From NCBI GenBank assembly GCA_008638415.1, contig VWVT01000015.1:62001-126000 (forward strand): a stretch of 64,000 bases of DNA, in the 5' to 3' direction. This DNA is from Nocardiopsis sinuspersici. Lineage in GTDB: Bacteria; Actinomycetota; Actinomycetes; Streptosporangiales; Streptosporangiaceae. The notes beneath the pieces were generated by a model. That model was not told the origin of the DNA. It made no database searches and saw only the letters and a program-made list of their open reading frames with translations. This document shows, piece by piece, positions 7,595-15,874 of the stretch. Every line of letters starts with the position of its first letter. Within the stretch, counting starts at the first letter, position 1. A program made the translations under genes and the position numbers.

Positions 7595-8104
7595 TCACTC
7601 CTTGAAGATGAGCCCCACGACCTCCAGGTAGAGCTGCTCCGGATAAGGAATGAACATGATCCTGCTCAACGCCTGGTCCTGACCGGCGGACTCCATCACG
7701 AAGGTCCCGTAACCGAGGAAGCGGCCCAGCAGGCTCCGCTCGAACCTCATGTCGGTGACCTTGCCCAGCGGCATCATGTTCACCTGCCGCGTGATCAGGC
7801 CCTGGGTCAGCAACAACCGCGCCGACGTGATGACGAAGTAGTCCACCGACCACTCCGCGACCTGCCAGACGAACCACACCAACACCAGAAGCCACAGCCA
7901 CCAGATGATCGCCAGTGCGGCGGCGGTGTCCGCGACCGAGGTGTTGCTCAGGATCCCGGCGATGATCAGCGCGCCGAGGACCGCTCCGACCGGTCCGATC
8001 AGCACCGCTGGGTGCCGACGGATGGTCACCACGTCCTGCTCGTGTGGCAGGAGGTAGCGGTTGACCGACGCTGGAGCGCTGTTACTCGACGCTACGAGCC
8101 GCAT
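7595..8104 (-). CDS. membrane-anchored bacterial PH-domain protein
   Basis: The product has 169 residues. After a short N-terminal part (RYLLPHEQDVVTIRRHPAVL) come two adjacent membrane segments (IGPVGAVLGALIIAGIL and ALAIIWWLWLLVLVWFVW). The C-terminal domain, VDYFVITSARLLLTQGLITR to IPYPEQLYLEVV, matches the YdbS/bPH family. Such proteins sit in the membrane with the PH domain in the cytoplasm; their ligands are mostly unknown. The start lies 19 bp from the stop of the 54-aa membrane protein upstream, so the two are probably co-transcribed. Confidence 0.8.
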   Translation of the reverse strand: MRLVASSNSAPASVNRYLLPHEQDVVTIRRHPAVLIGPVGAVLGALIIAGILSNTSVADTAAALAIIWWLWLLVLVWFVWQVAEWSVDYFVITSARLLLTQGLITRQVNMMPLGKVTDMRFERSLLGRFLGYGTFVMESAGQDQALSRIMFIPYPEQLYLEVVGLIFKE

Positions 8105-8122
8105 GGCACCCGACCATTCCCA

Positions 8123-8287
8123 CTACGGCAGCAGTGCGTTGACGAAGCGGGACATCGACTCCGCGCCGCCCATCAGACCGCCCAGTGCGCTCTGGATCAC
8201 CCCTGCGGCGCTTTCCGGTTGCGTGAGCAGATAGAACGCTACGAAACCGATGAGCGCGTATCCGCCCCATTTTTTCAACTTCGCCAC
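8123..8287 (-). CDS. small single-pass membrane protein
   Basis: The 54-residue product reads MAKLKKWGGYALIGF at the start, giving a positive N-terminus followed by one membrane helix, then a Gly/Ala/Ser-rich amphipathic tail ending NALLP. I chose GTG 8287 because AGGGGAG lies seven bases upstream; longer in-frame starts give cysteine-rich non-family sequence. It stands just before the PH-domain gene in the same orientation. Function unknown. Confidence 0.65.
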   Translation of the reverse strand: MAKLKKWGGYALIGFVAFYLLTQPESAAGVIQSALGGLMGGAESMSRFVNALLP

Positions 8288-8592
8288 GACTGACTCCCCT
8301 TGGAATCCACCTGACCCACCAACCCAGCAGCGATTGTCGCACTGACCATCATGCCCGTAAAGCCTGGGGCGCACCCTCGGCGTGGCGGTATGTCGGTCCT
8401 TCCGCGCTTGCGGGCTGTGTCCGGTTCCGGTGGGGTTGGTAACCCAGTGATTGGTGGGCCGGAATGTGATTCAGGCGCACCGCAGGTCAGGACATTTGGG
8501 ACATAGGCAGATATAGCGGAGAATTTCTCTGCCCAGAACTCTGCCGCTGGAGTCGGACGGCCGAAAACCTTGATCGGTGCATGCGCGTATTG

Positions 8593-8826
8593 CTACCTCT
8601 GCTCGGCGAAGGCCAGCGCGAGCACCTGGAGGTGCTGACGGGCGATGCGCTCCACGAGCTCGGGTGTGGCCCGGCCGGTGACGTCCTCCGCGCCGTGCCG
8701 CGCGGCGTCGACGCACCGGGTGACGGTCGAGGTGTGGTGTACGCCGGAGAACTCCTCGGCCAGCCGGTACAGAACCGGTTCGAAGCGAGAGTCGCGGGTG
8801 GTCGAGGGGGAGGGGGTCTCGGGCAT
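8593..8826 (-). CDS. small helical protein (three-helix-bundle dimerisation type)
   Basis: This 77-residue protein reads VLYRLAEEFSGVH, TVTRCVDAARHG, then PELVERIARQHLQVLA. The spacing of hydrophobic residues predicts three helices. The pattern resembles short actinobacterial proteins annotated as three-helical-bundle dimerisation proteins. An AAGGAG site five bases before the ATG supports translation. It stands alone. From 8375 to 8592 I see no gene. Confidence 0.6.
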   Translation of the reverse strand: MPETPSPSTTRDSRFEPVLYRLAEEFSGVHHTSTVTRCVDAARHGAEDVTGRATPELVERIARQHLQVLALAFAEQR

Positions 8827-9170
8827 CTCACTCCTTGAGGGCTACAGCGGTCGCTCGGGGTACTCGCTCGGGGTCTTTCAGTAGCCGCTGGAGGGTGTGG
8901 GAGCGTCACGCCGTAAAGGGAGGGACGTGCGTTGTCAGCGGGCTGAACCCCAGTGGGGGCGGTTTCGGTCCTGTGGGTCTTCCCGGTTACGGGTGGTCAG
9001 GAACCATCATCACTTCTACCTGTTACGTTCTCGTCTCAAAATGAATTCGGCTGGCGCAAAGCCGTGTCCTGTCTCACATCGGTCTCCAACGCTACCTGGG
9101 CCGACGCGGGGACCGGCAGGAGGCATGCCCGATTTTCGGTCGTTCACTCGCTTCGTGCCGAAAAGAACCG
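8827..9170. other. intergenic region, no gene seen
   Basis: Short open frames here have no ribosome site, no family resemblance and no partner. The centre (9000-9060) is locally AT-richer. I see no RNA gene. Confidence 0.4.
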
Positions 9171-9203
9171 AAAAAGCGCCCGACCGGTGATCCGGTCGGG
9201 CGC
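9171..9203 (-). terminator. rho-independent terminator of upp
   Basis: A 12-bp perfect stem (9176-9187 with 9192-9203) with a TGAT loop is followed on the minus strand by five T residues. It stands 27 bp past the upp stop. Confidence 0.9.
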
Positions 9204-9229
9204 CGCGGGTGCCGGGGGTGCCGCGAGGG

Positions 9230-9883
9230 TCAGGCGCAGCCGTACAGGCGGTCGCCCGCGTCGCCCAGGCCGGGAAGGATGAAGCCGTGCTCGTTCAGCC
9301 GCTCGTCCTCCGCGGCCGTCACCACGCGCAGGGTGGCCCCGTGGTCCGGGGCCAGGGTCTGGGCCAGCTTCTGCTCCACGGCGGCCAGGCCCTCGGGCGC
9401 GGCGAGCAGGCAGATCGCGGTGATGTGGTCGGCGCCCCGCTCCACCAGGAGCTTGAGCGCGGCGGCCAGGGTGCCGCCGGTGGCCAGCATCGGGTCGAGC
9501 ACGTAGCACTGGCGGCCGGACAGGTCCTGCGGCAGCCGGTCGGCGTAGGTGGCGGGCTGGAGCGTGGCCTCGTCGCGGGCCATGCCAAGGAAGCCGACCT
9601 CGGCGGTGGGCAGGAGGCGGGTCATCCCGTCGAGCATGCCCAGTCCCGCACGCAGGATCGGCACGACGAGGGGGGTCGGACGGGTCAGTTGCGTTCCGGT
9701 GGTCTCCGTGAGCGGGGTCCGAATGGTGACGTCGGTCACTCGGACGTCCCTGGTCGCCTCGTAGGCGAGCAGGGTCACCAACTCGTCGGTCAGGCGCCGG
9801 AAGGTCGGGGAGTCGGTCCCCACGTCGCGCAGGGTGGTCAGTTTGTGCGCGACCAGGGGATGGTCGACGACCAGGGTTTCCAA
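9230..9883 (-). CDS. upp: uracil phosphoribosyltransferase
   Basis: This 217-residue enzyme converts uracil and PRPP to UMP in pyrimidine salvage. Family marks are the N-terminal [15 protein letters not shown], the substrate region [11 protein letters not shown], the PRPP loop [10 protein letters not shown] and the C-terminal uracil-binding end ([17 protein letters not shown]). Length is normal. It is monocistronic, with its own terminator. In actinomycetes upp commonly diverges from the tadA region, as here. Confidence 0.97.
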   Translation of the reverse strand: METLVVDHPLVAHKLTTLRDVGTDSPTFRRLTDELVTLLAYEATRDVRVTDVTIRTPLTETTGTQLTRPTPLVVPILRAGLGMLDGMTRLLPTAEVGFLGMARDEATLQPATYADRLPQDLSGRQCYVLDPMLATGGTLAAALKLLVERGADHITAICLLAAPEGLAAVEQKLAQTLAPDHGATLRVVTAAEDERLNEHGFILPGLGDAGDRLYGCA

Positions 9884-10207
9884 AGCGTTCTCCGGGTGAG
9901 CTGGGATAACGGGACGGTGGCTGGGGAGGTGGCCTGCCCGAGTCTAACCGCGCGTCCCACCCGAACCCGGGTGCCCACAGGCCACATCCGCCCCGTCCCG
10001 GTGCCGCGTCGCGGACCGGCCCGTGCCCTTCGCCGGCCCACCGGATCGCCGGAGGGGAAGCGGGGAACCGGTTCTCGTGAGAACGTGGTCCGGACTGACG
10101 CGGACCAAGGGCCACGGTGGTGCCGGAGTGATCGTTACCATGGCACTCGCACGGGCGATCCGGGATACCTTCGTCCGCACCGATACACCGGCCGGGTTGG
10201 GGTGACG
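9884..10207. other. divergent intergenic region upp / TadA-associated gene
   Basis: This 324-bp gap must carry the promoters of upp and of the 10208 gene. No RNA gene or convincing small ORF was found. Confidence 0.4.
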
Positions 10208-10708
10208 ATGACAGTGCTCGATCATGGTGACGACGACTCGGGCGACTTCGCGGCCGTCGCGTACAGGGAAGAGGAGTACTGGGACGTCGACCTGCTCCCC
10301 GTGAAGCTGACGCACGACCTCAAGGGCCTGATCCACGCACTGCGTCAGCAGCCGAGCATCAGCGGCTCCCTCGGACTGGTCTCGGTCGGCGACGACTTCT
10401 TCATCATCGTGCGGGTCTACGGCGAGGACGTCAGCCTCTTCCTCTCGGACGTGACCGCCTCAGTGGACTGGCAGGTGGCCCGGGACGTCCTGGACTACCT
10501 GGACATCGACCTGCCGGACGACGACGACCTCGACCAGGTGCTGCCCGCGGGCGACCTGTCCATCGTGGCCGACCTCGGCCTCGACGAGATGGAGCTGGGC
10601 GCCCTGGCGGGGGACCTGGACCTGTATCCGGACGAGGTGTTGGCCAGCGTGTCCGAACGGCTGGGATTCGCCCAGTCCTTCCAGCGTGTCCTCGACGGTA
10701 TGGGGTAA
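10208..10708 (+). CDS. TadA-associated protein, paralogue 1
   Basis: The 166-residue acidic protein begins MTVLDHGDDDSGDF and matches the actinobacterial family annotated as tRNA-adenosine-deaminase-associated. The middle (SGSLGLVSVGDDFFIIVRVYG) looks like a mixed alpha/beta core and the end is SVSERLGFAQSFQRVLDGMG. A second, diverged member follows at 10755 and then tadA, so the three form one transcription unit. The ATG at 10208 is used; GTG 10202 is an alternative two codons upstream. Biochemical role is unproven; an accessory of wobble deamination is inferred from context. Confidence 0.8.
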   Translation: MTVLDHGDDDSGDFAAVAYREEEYWDVDLLPVKLTHDLKGLIHALRQQPSISGSLGLVSVGDDFFIIVRVYGEDVSLFLSDVTASVDWQVARDVLDYLDIDLPDDDDLDQVLPAGDLSIVADLGLDEMELGALAGDLDLYPDEVLASVSERLGFAQSFQRVLDGMG

Positions 10709-10754
10709 GGACCTGCTGGAGTAAAGAGGATCCCGTCGAACAGGAGAGCACGCG

Positions 10755-11243
10755 GTGTCGACCTTCGCAGCTGTCTTCGCTCCCAATGGGAAGGCGTGGC
10801 GGGGAACCGAGGTCGAGCTCGGGGACGTGGACGTCATCGACGACGTCACCGACCTGATGCTCGACTTCGCGGCTGAGCGGGGGAGCGACCTCGCGCTCCT
10901 GCTCGTGGAGGCCGACGACGAGTGGTTCGCCGTCGTGCGCGCCGGCGACGACGGCAGGGAACCGCGCGTGTACCTCTCCGACGCGCGGGTGGTGCACGAC
11001 CACCCGCTCGCCTCCGTGCTGTCCGAGGCCGGGGGACTGGGCGCGCCGCCGCCCTCCGAGAGCGCGGGCGCCCGGCCCAACCCCGTTCCCGACGGAGACG
11101 GCGACCTGCTCACCGACCTCGGTGTGACCGAGGACGAACTGCGCTCGCTGTCGGTCGGCGGGGGAGTCCTGCCCGGCGACGTCCTCGCGGTGGTGGCCGA
11201 GCGCGCGGGGTTCGGGGAGATCCTCGACGGCATGAGGCTGTGA
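10755..11243 (+). CDS. TadA-associated protein, paralogue 2
   Basis: The 162-residue product shares the fold pattern and the C-terminal VVAERAGFGEILDGM end with the preceding protein, so the pair look like an old duplication. GTG 10755 has AGGAGA eight bases upstream. The stop overlaps the tadA start (GTGA), implying translational coupling and probably a matched amount of the two products. A proline/glycine-rich insert (GAPPPSESAGARPN) separates the two halves. Function inferred only from linkage. Confidence 0.8.
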   Translation: MSTFAAVFAPNGKAWRGTEVELGDVDVIDDVTDLMLDFAAERGSDLALLLVEADDEWFAVVRAGDDGREPRVYLSDARVVHDHPLASVLSEAGGLGAPPPSESAGARPNPVPDGDGDLLTDLGVTEDELRSLSVGGGVLPGDVLAVVAERAGFGEILDGMRL

Positions 11244-11722
11244 CCGACCGGGAGGTCGTCGACGCCGCCCTGCGCACGGCGATCGCCGAGGGCGAACGCG
11301 CCCTGGAGACGGGTGACGTGCCGGTGGGAGCGGTGGTGCTGGACGCCGACGGCGCCGTCCTGGGAACGGGACGCAACGAGCGCGAGGCGACCGGCGACCC
11401 CACCGCGCACGCCGAGGTGCTGGCGCTGCGGGCCGCGGCCCGCGCGCGCGGCGAGTGGCGGTTGAGCGGCTGCACCCTGGTGGTGACCCTCGAACCCTGC
11501 ACGATGTGCGCGGGCGCGACGGTGCTCTCCCGCGTGGACCGCCTGGTCTACGGCGCCCGGGACGCCAAGGCGGGCGCGGCCGGGTCGGTGTGGGACGCGG
11601 TCCGCGACCCCCGGCTCAACCACCGCCCGGAGGTCCTTCCGCCCGACCTCGTCGCCGAGGAACTCGCCGACCGGTGCGCCGATCTCCTCACCCGATTTTT
11701 CGCACGGCGCCGTATCCGGTAG
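11240..11722 (+). CDS. tadA: tRNA-specific adenosine(34) deaminase TadA
   Basis: This 160-residue zinc deaminase converts A34 to inosine in tRNA-Arg(ACG). The catalytic TAHAEVLAL (zinc His and proton-shuttle Glu) and EPCTMCAGA (two zinc Cys) motifs are intact, and the C-terminus ends LLTRFFARRR, as usual for TadA. The start is GTG 11240 overlapping the stop of the upstream gene by four bases. A tRNA-Ser gene follows 10 bp later and may be co-transcribed. Confidence 0.95.
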   Translation: MTDREVVDAALRTAIAEGERALETGDVPVGAVVLDADGAVLGTGRNEREATGDPTAHAEVLALRAAARARGEWRLSGCTLVVTLEPCTMCAGATVLSRVDRLVYGARDAKAGAAGSVWDAVRDPRLNHRPEVLPPDLVAEELADRCADLLTRFFARRRIR

Positions 11723-11732
11723 TGTTCCTCTC

Positions 11733-11820
11733 GGTGGAGTCGCCTAGTGGCCGATGGCGCCCGCCTCGAAAGCGGGTAAGGGGCAACCCTTCGAGGGTTC
11801 GAATCCCTCCTCCACCGCCA
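11733..11820 (+). tRNA. tRNA-Ser(CGA)
   Basis: Acceptor arms GGTGGAG and CTCCACC, anticodon stem CCCGC/GCGGG around loop CTCGAAA (anticodon CGA, 11767-11769), a long variable arm and the TTCGAAT T-loop identify a class II serine tRNA reading UCG. CCA is encoded at 11818-11820. Confidence 0.97.
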
Positions 11821-11822
11821 CC

Positions 11823-11857
11823 AGCCGCCCCCGGGTACTCCCCGGGGGCGGCTTTTT
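11823..11857 (+). terminator. rho-independent terminator after tRNA-Ser
   Basis: A 13-bp stem AGCCGCCCCCGGG / CCCGGGGGCGGCT is followed by a T5 run. Confidence 0.92.
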
Positions 11858-11887
11858 CGTGTGTGCCGACATGTCGGCCCGTCGACT

Positions 11888-11927
11888 CCGCGCCCTGTCG
11901 ACATGGGCACATGCCGACAGGGCGCGG
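11888..11927. terminator. inverted repeat downstream of LacI-type gene
   Basis: Arms CCGCGCCCTGTCG (11888-11900) and CGACAGGGCGCGG (11915-11927) pair perfectly around a 14-nt loop, 12 bp past the stop of the leftward gene. A smaller palindrome GCCGACATGTCGGC lies just before it. No T-run is present, so it may be a terminator or RNA-stabilising hairpin. Confidence 0.5.
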
Positions 11928-11938
11928 AACCGACACGG

Positions 11939-12799
11939 CTACCTCCCGGCGGGCGCCGGTCCCGTGCTGCCCCGCTGGACCAGGTACGCCGTGGGCGCCC
12001 ACCGCTCCGCGACGGGGCGGCCGGCGGCGCACTCCAGCACCGACTCGGCCACCGAGACCCCGTACTGGTACACGTCCACGCTCATGGTGGTCAGCGCCGG
12101 CGTGGCCAGACGGCACAGGGTCGAGTCGTCCCAGGCCACCAGGCTCAACCGGCCCGGGACCGGGACCCCGAGGGCGCGGGCGGCCTCCAGCCCGGCCACC
12201 GCCATCACGTCGTTGTCGTACAGGACCGCCGTCGGCGGATCCGCCAGCCCGAGCAGCCCGCGGGTGAGCCGGGTCCCCGCCTCGGCGGAGTAGTCGCCCT
12301 CGACGAGTACCGGATCGGCCAGCCCGGCCGCCCGGCACCCGTCGACGAGGGCCTCCGTGCGGGCCCGGGTGTGCACCAGCTCCCCGGGCCCGGTCACCCT
12401 GGCGACGCGCCGGTGCCCCAGGTCCAGCAGGCGGGCCAGCGCCTCCCGGACCGGGGACGCCTGGTCGGCGCGCACGGTGGGCGTGCCGGGTTCAGGCTCG
12501 GGGGTACCCGCGACCACGGCGGGCAGGCCGAGCGCGCGCAGCGCCGCGGGGCGCCCGTCGCCCTCGGCCGGGTTGACGACCACGACCACGTCCACCAGAC
12601 GCCGCTCCGCCCACCTGCGGTAGGCGGCCGTCTCGGCCTCCCGGCCGGTCACCAGGTGCAGCAGGACCGACATGTCGTCCTCGGCCAGCCGCTCCTCGAT
12701 CCCGGCGATGAACTCCATGAAGAAGGGTTCGGCGCCCAGCAGGCGGCGCTGCCTGGCCAGGACCAGCCCGACCGCGCCCGCGGCCTCGCGTCCGTCCAT
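11939..12799 (-). CDS. LacI-type ligand-binding domain protein lacking the HTH
   Basis: The 286 residues cover only the periplasmic-binding-protein-like sensor domain of LacI regulators: GAVGLVLARQRRL, VVVVVNPAEG, DLGHRRVARVTGP, AVLYDNDVMAVAGLEAARALG, then LSLVAWDDSTL and TTMSVDVYQYG. The usual 55-residue DNA-binding head and hinge helix are absent. The frame upstream codes for no HTH and is occupied by the mannosidase C-terminus. Start ATG 12799 overlaps the mannosidase stop by one base (TGATG), so translation is coupled. It could be a truncated repressor, a sensor acting through another protein, or decay. Confidence 0.75.
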   Translation of the reverse strand: MDGREAAGAVGLVLARQRRLLGAEPFFMEFIAGIEERLAEDDMSVLLHLVTGREAETAAYRRWAERRLVDVVVVVNPAEGDGRPAALRALGLPAVVAGTPEPEPGTPTVRADQASPVREALARLLDLGHRRVARVTGPGELVHTRARTEALVDGCRAAGLADPVLVEGDYSAEAGTRLTRGLLGLADPPTAVLYDNDVMAVAGLEAARALGVPVPGRLSLVAWDDSTLCRLATPALTTMSVDVYQYGVSVAESVLECAAGRPVAERWAPTAYLVQRGSTGPAPAGR

Positions 12800-15273
12800 C
12801 ACACCCGCCGTGCGTGCAGCGAGTTGGCCGAGCGCAGGACGGGCGCCTCGACCAGCGCGTCCGGGTCCACCTCCGCCTTGGTCCGCACCGTGAAGCGGTG
12901 CGCCTCCCCGGCCAGCAGGTCGACGAGCATGTCGTCCACCTCGGCGTCGGGGGCCAGGCGGTCGGCCATCAGCGAGACGTCCCTGGCGAAGGACGCGGCG
13001 CGCACCTCCACCCGGTAGCCGCCCTCCACGGGCTCGGCGACGGCGGTCAGGGCGTCGGGGTCGTAGTCCAGGTGGACGTCCTCGCGGAAGGGGTGCACGA
13101 GGCGGACGTCCCCGGCCGTGGCCACGAGCACCTCCCTCCCCGCGTCGCGGGCCGCGAACAGCTCCCGCGCCAGGTCGGACTCCGCCACGGAGCGGGGCGG
13201 CACGTCCAGCTCGATCCCCTCGGTGTGGAGCACCTCGCCCCCGAAGGTCTGGCGCTCGGCCCGCACCGGCGCCGACCAGGCCTCGTCGGTGTCGTTGACG
13301 GCGACCAGGACCAGGCGGCCGTCCCTGGGCTGGACGGTCAGCAGGCGCGGCGCGTAGGCGCGGCGGAGCCCGTACCAGAGCGGCTTGGGCCGCTCGTCGC
13401 CGTCCACGGCCGCCCAGGAGGTGACCGGCCAGCAGTCGTTGATCTGCCAGACCAGGGAGCCCGCCGTGCGCGGCCACCAGGACCGGAGGTGCTCGACGCC
13501 GAAGGCGATCGCGCGGGCCTGGTTGAGCTGGGTGGCCCAGTGCCAGTCCTCGAAGGTGCGGGGCGTGGGCAGGTGGGCGGACAGGCCCCGGTCGAGCTTG
13601 CCGTTGCCGTCCTCGGCCTTCTGGTGCAGCAGGAACGCCTCCCCGGTGGGGGTGAGCGGCTCGTCGTGCACCCAGTCGGTGAGCGTGGCCCACGTCGGCG
13701 GTCCCTGGAAGCCGAACTCGGAGCAGAACCGGGGCACCTGGTCCTGGTAGGCCCGGTAGTCGGTCTGGTTCCACACGGTCCACTCGTGGCGGGTGCCGTG
13801 GCGCTCGTCGTTGGGGTGGACCTCGTCCGGGGCGAACCCGGGGGTGTAGGGGCTGCCGTCGGCGTAGAACCGGGTGGGGTCGAGCTCGGCGACGATCCGG
13901 GGGAAGAGGTCGGTGTAGTAGCCGTGGCCCCAGGTGCGGCCCCTCAGCTCCTCCTGCCATCCCCAGTCCATGAAGCCCCAGAGGTTCTCGTTGCCGCCGT
14001 TCCACAGGGCGAGGGAGGCGTGCGAGGTGAGGCGGGCGACGTTCTCCCTGGCCTCGGCCTCGAACTCGCTCCACAGCGGCTCCTCCTCCGGGTAGGAGGC
14101 GCAGGCCAGGAGGAAGTCCTGCCAGACGAGGACGCCGCGCTCGTCGCAGACGTCGTAGAAGTCCTCGCTCTCGTAGACGCCGCCGCCCCACACGCGGAGC
14201 ATGTTCATGTGCGCGCCGACGGCCTGGTCCACGCGCCTGGCCAGGCGCTCGCGCGTGATCCGGGTGAGGAAGTGGTCGTCGGGGATCCAGTTGGCGCCCT
14301 TGACGAAGATCGGCTTGCCGTTGACCACGACGGTGAAGGGGGTGCCGTGCTCGTCGGGCTCGGTGTCCACGGTGATGGTCCGGAACCCGACGCGGCGGGC
14401 CGCGGAGTCCAGCGGCTCGGAGCCGCCCTCCTCGGTCAGGGCGAGGTCCAGGTCGTAGAGGGGCTGGTCGCCGTGGCCGACCGGCCACCACAGGCGGGCG
14501 TCGGGCACCTCGACGACGACCACGCCCTTCCCGGACCCGGGGGCCACGGTCGCGGCGGCCCGCTGCCCGGCGACCTCGGCGGTCAGGACGAGGCTGGATG
14601 TGGGAGCGCTCCCAGAGTGCTCGACGTCGGCGTGCACCTCCACCCGGCCGGTGCCCCGCTCGTCGACGGTGACCAGCGGGCGCGTCTGGGACAGGCGCGC
14701 GGTCCGCCACCGCTCCAGGCGCACGGGCTTCCAGATCCCGGCGGTCTGAAGGTCCGGCCCCCAGTCCCAGCCGAAGGAGCAGGCCATCTTGCGGACCATG
14801 TTGAACGGATGGGCGTTGACGTGCGGACGCGCGCCGAGCTCCTCGCGGACCTCCTCGGCGTACTCCAGGGCGGGGCGGAAGGAGACCGCGAGCTCGTTGG
14901 CTCCGGCGCGCAGCACCTCGCGCACGTCGAAGCGGTATCCGCGGTGCATGTTGGCGGTGGTGCCGAGCACGACGCCGTTGAGCTCCACGGTCGCCACGGT
15001 GTCCAGCCCGTCGAAGGCCAGGTCGACGCGTTCGCCGGCCCCGGGGGCCTCTGCCTCGAACGTGAGGGAGTACCGCCAGCCGACGCGGTGCATCCAGGCC
15101 AGCTCGGTCTCGTTGGTGTCCAGGTAGGGCTCGGGGGTCAGCCCGGCGGCCAGCAGGTCGAGGTGGGTGCTCCCGGGAACCTGGGCAGGAACGGCGCGGC
15201 CCGCGATGTCCTCCGGGACGGGCCCGGTGGTCGCGGACAGCCGCCAGCCGTCGTGAAGGGTGTGACGGATCAT
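12799..15273 (-). CDS. beta-mannosidase, glycoside hydrolase family 2
   Basis: This 824-residue enzyme would release terminal beta-mannose from manno-oligosaccharides. It has a GH2 sugar-binding N-terminal domain (VPGSTHLDLLAAGL, FDGLDTVATVELNG), the mannosidase core FGWDWGPDL, the acid/base Glu in WNGGNENLWG and the nucleophile Glu in FCSEFGFQGPPTW. There is no signal peptide, so it should act in the cytoplasm on imported sugar. Start MIRHTLHDGW has GGAGAG upstream. The promoter overlaps a ROK-type dyad at 15377-15399. The downstream LacI-like gene is translationally coupled. No sugar transporter genes are adjacent. Confidence 0.93.
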   Translation of the reverse strand: MIRHTLHDGWRLSATTGPVPEDIAGRAVPAQVPGSTHLDLLAAGLTPEPYLDTNETELAWMHRVGWRYSLTFEAEAPGAGERVDLAFDGLDTVATVELNGVVLGTTANMHRGYRFDVREVLRAGANELAVSFRPALEYAEEVREELGARPHVNAHPFNMVRKMACSFGWDWGPDLQTAGIWKPVRLERWRTARLSQTRPLVTVDERGTGRVEVHADVEHSGSAPTSSLVLTAEVAGQRAAATVAPGSGKGVVVVEVPDARLWWPVGHGDQPLYDLDLALTEEGGSEPLDSAARRVGFRTITVDTEPDEHGTPFTVVVNGKPIFVKGANWIPDDHFLTRITRERLARRVDQAVGAHMNMLRVWGGGVYESEDFYDVCDERGVLVWQDFLLACASYPEEEPLWSEFEAEARENVARLTSHASLALWNGGNENLWGFMDWGWQEELRGRTWGHGYYTDLFPRIVAELDPTRFYADGSPYTPGFAPDEVHPNDERHGTRHEWTVWNQTDYRAYQDQVPRFCSEFGFQGPPTWATLTDWVHDEPLTPTGEAFLLHQKAEDGNGKLDRGLSAHLPTPRTFEDWHWATQLNQARAIAFGVEHLRSWWPRTAGSLVWQINDCWPVTSWAAVDGDERPKPLWYGLRRAYAPRLLTVQPRDGRLVLVAVNDTDEAWSAPVRAERQTFGGEVLHTEGIELDVPPRSVAESDLARELFAARDAGREVLVATAGDVRLVHPFREDVHLDYDPDALTAVAEPVEGGYRVEVRAASFARDVSLMADRLAPDAEVDDMLVDLLAGEAHRFTVRTKAEVDPDALVEAPVLRSANSLHARRV

Positions 15274-15376
15274 CTGTGTCTCTCCGGCTCGTGGGGGTCG
15301 GGGGACCGCACGGGGGTCGGTGCGGTCCGTCGTCGGCGCCGATCCCCTCGTGTGCGAACCGGCCACCTTGAGGATT

Positions 15377-15399
15377 CTTACTTTTCTGAACAAAGTAAG
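15377..15399 (-). promoter_or_regulatory. beta-mannosidase promoter with ROK-like operator
   Basis: The arms TTACTTTG and AAAAGTAA form a dyad around a 5-bp centre, inside an unusually AT-rich 35-bp island. On the minus strand TTGACT precedes TAAGAA by 17 bp, with the dyad in the spacer. The shape resembles the TTAGTTTGTT-type dyads known for actinobacterial ROK repressors. A ROK gene starts 690 bp away. Confidence 0.55.
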
Positions 15400-15518
15400 T
15401 CAACAGTATGGGGCTCCCGGTTGGGTTGGAGGGGGCGACCGCGGGAGCACGGACCGCGCCGAAGAGAGGCGTGCGCCCCTCGAGCACGCCGACGGCCACG
15501 GAAGGAAGCCGGTCCCCG

Positions 15519-15760
15519 ATGCAGCTCGGAACCTCTGTCGGCGTGCGCCCGGTGTTCGACCCCCACATGCCCGCCGAGCTGCCCGGCGCCCTGCGCTCGG
15601 CGGTCCTGCGCGACGGCGTGGTGACGATCCGGCCCACCGGGAGGGGGAGCAGTTGACCGGGGCGGAGCTGAGCGCCGACGCCTACACCGACCTGAGGGCG
15701 CACACCGGCTCCGAGCTGCTCGGCGCCCTGCCCCGCGACCTGGCCGGGGACGCGCGCTGA
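15519..15760 (+). pseudogene. possible frameshifted small gene, unidentified
   Basis: ATG 15519 has GAAGGAAG ten bases upstream and opens a frame reading MQLGTSVGVRPVFDPHM and LRSAVLRDGVVTIRP, which stops at 15656. Beyond about 15650 another frame continues protein-like (GAELSADAYTDLRAHTG, ELLGALPRDLAGDAR) to 15760. Joining the two by a frameshift near a G-run at 15641-15648 gives about 80 residues. I recognise no family. It may be a remnant, a short real gene, or chance in high-GC DNA. Confidence 0.3.
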
Positions 15761-15874
15761 GCGAGGCCCGTACCCGGACCGGGGGCCGCGTGCGCGCGGC
15801 GCGGAGGGCGGTGGACCGGATGGCCGTCGACGCGGGACGCGACACCTGGCACCTCGGGGCCGTGCCCGTCCGGA

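Noticed and set aside
8897..9190. Open frame of 97 codons in the gap before upp
   Set aside because: No ribosome site, no family resemblance, and it runs into the upp terminator.
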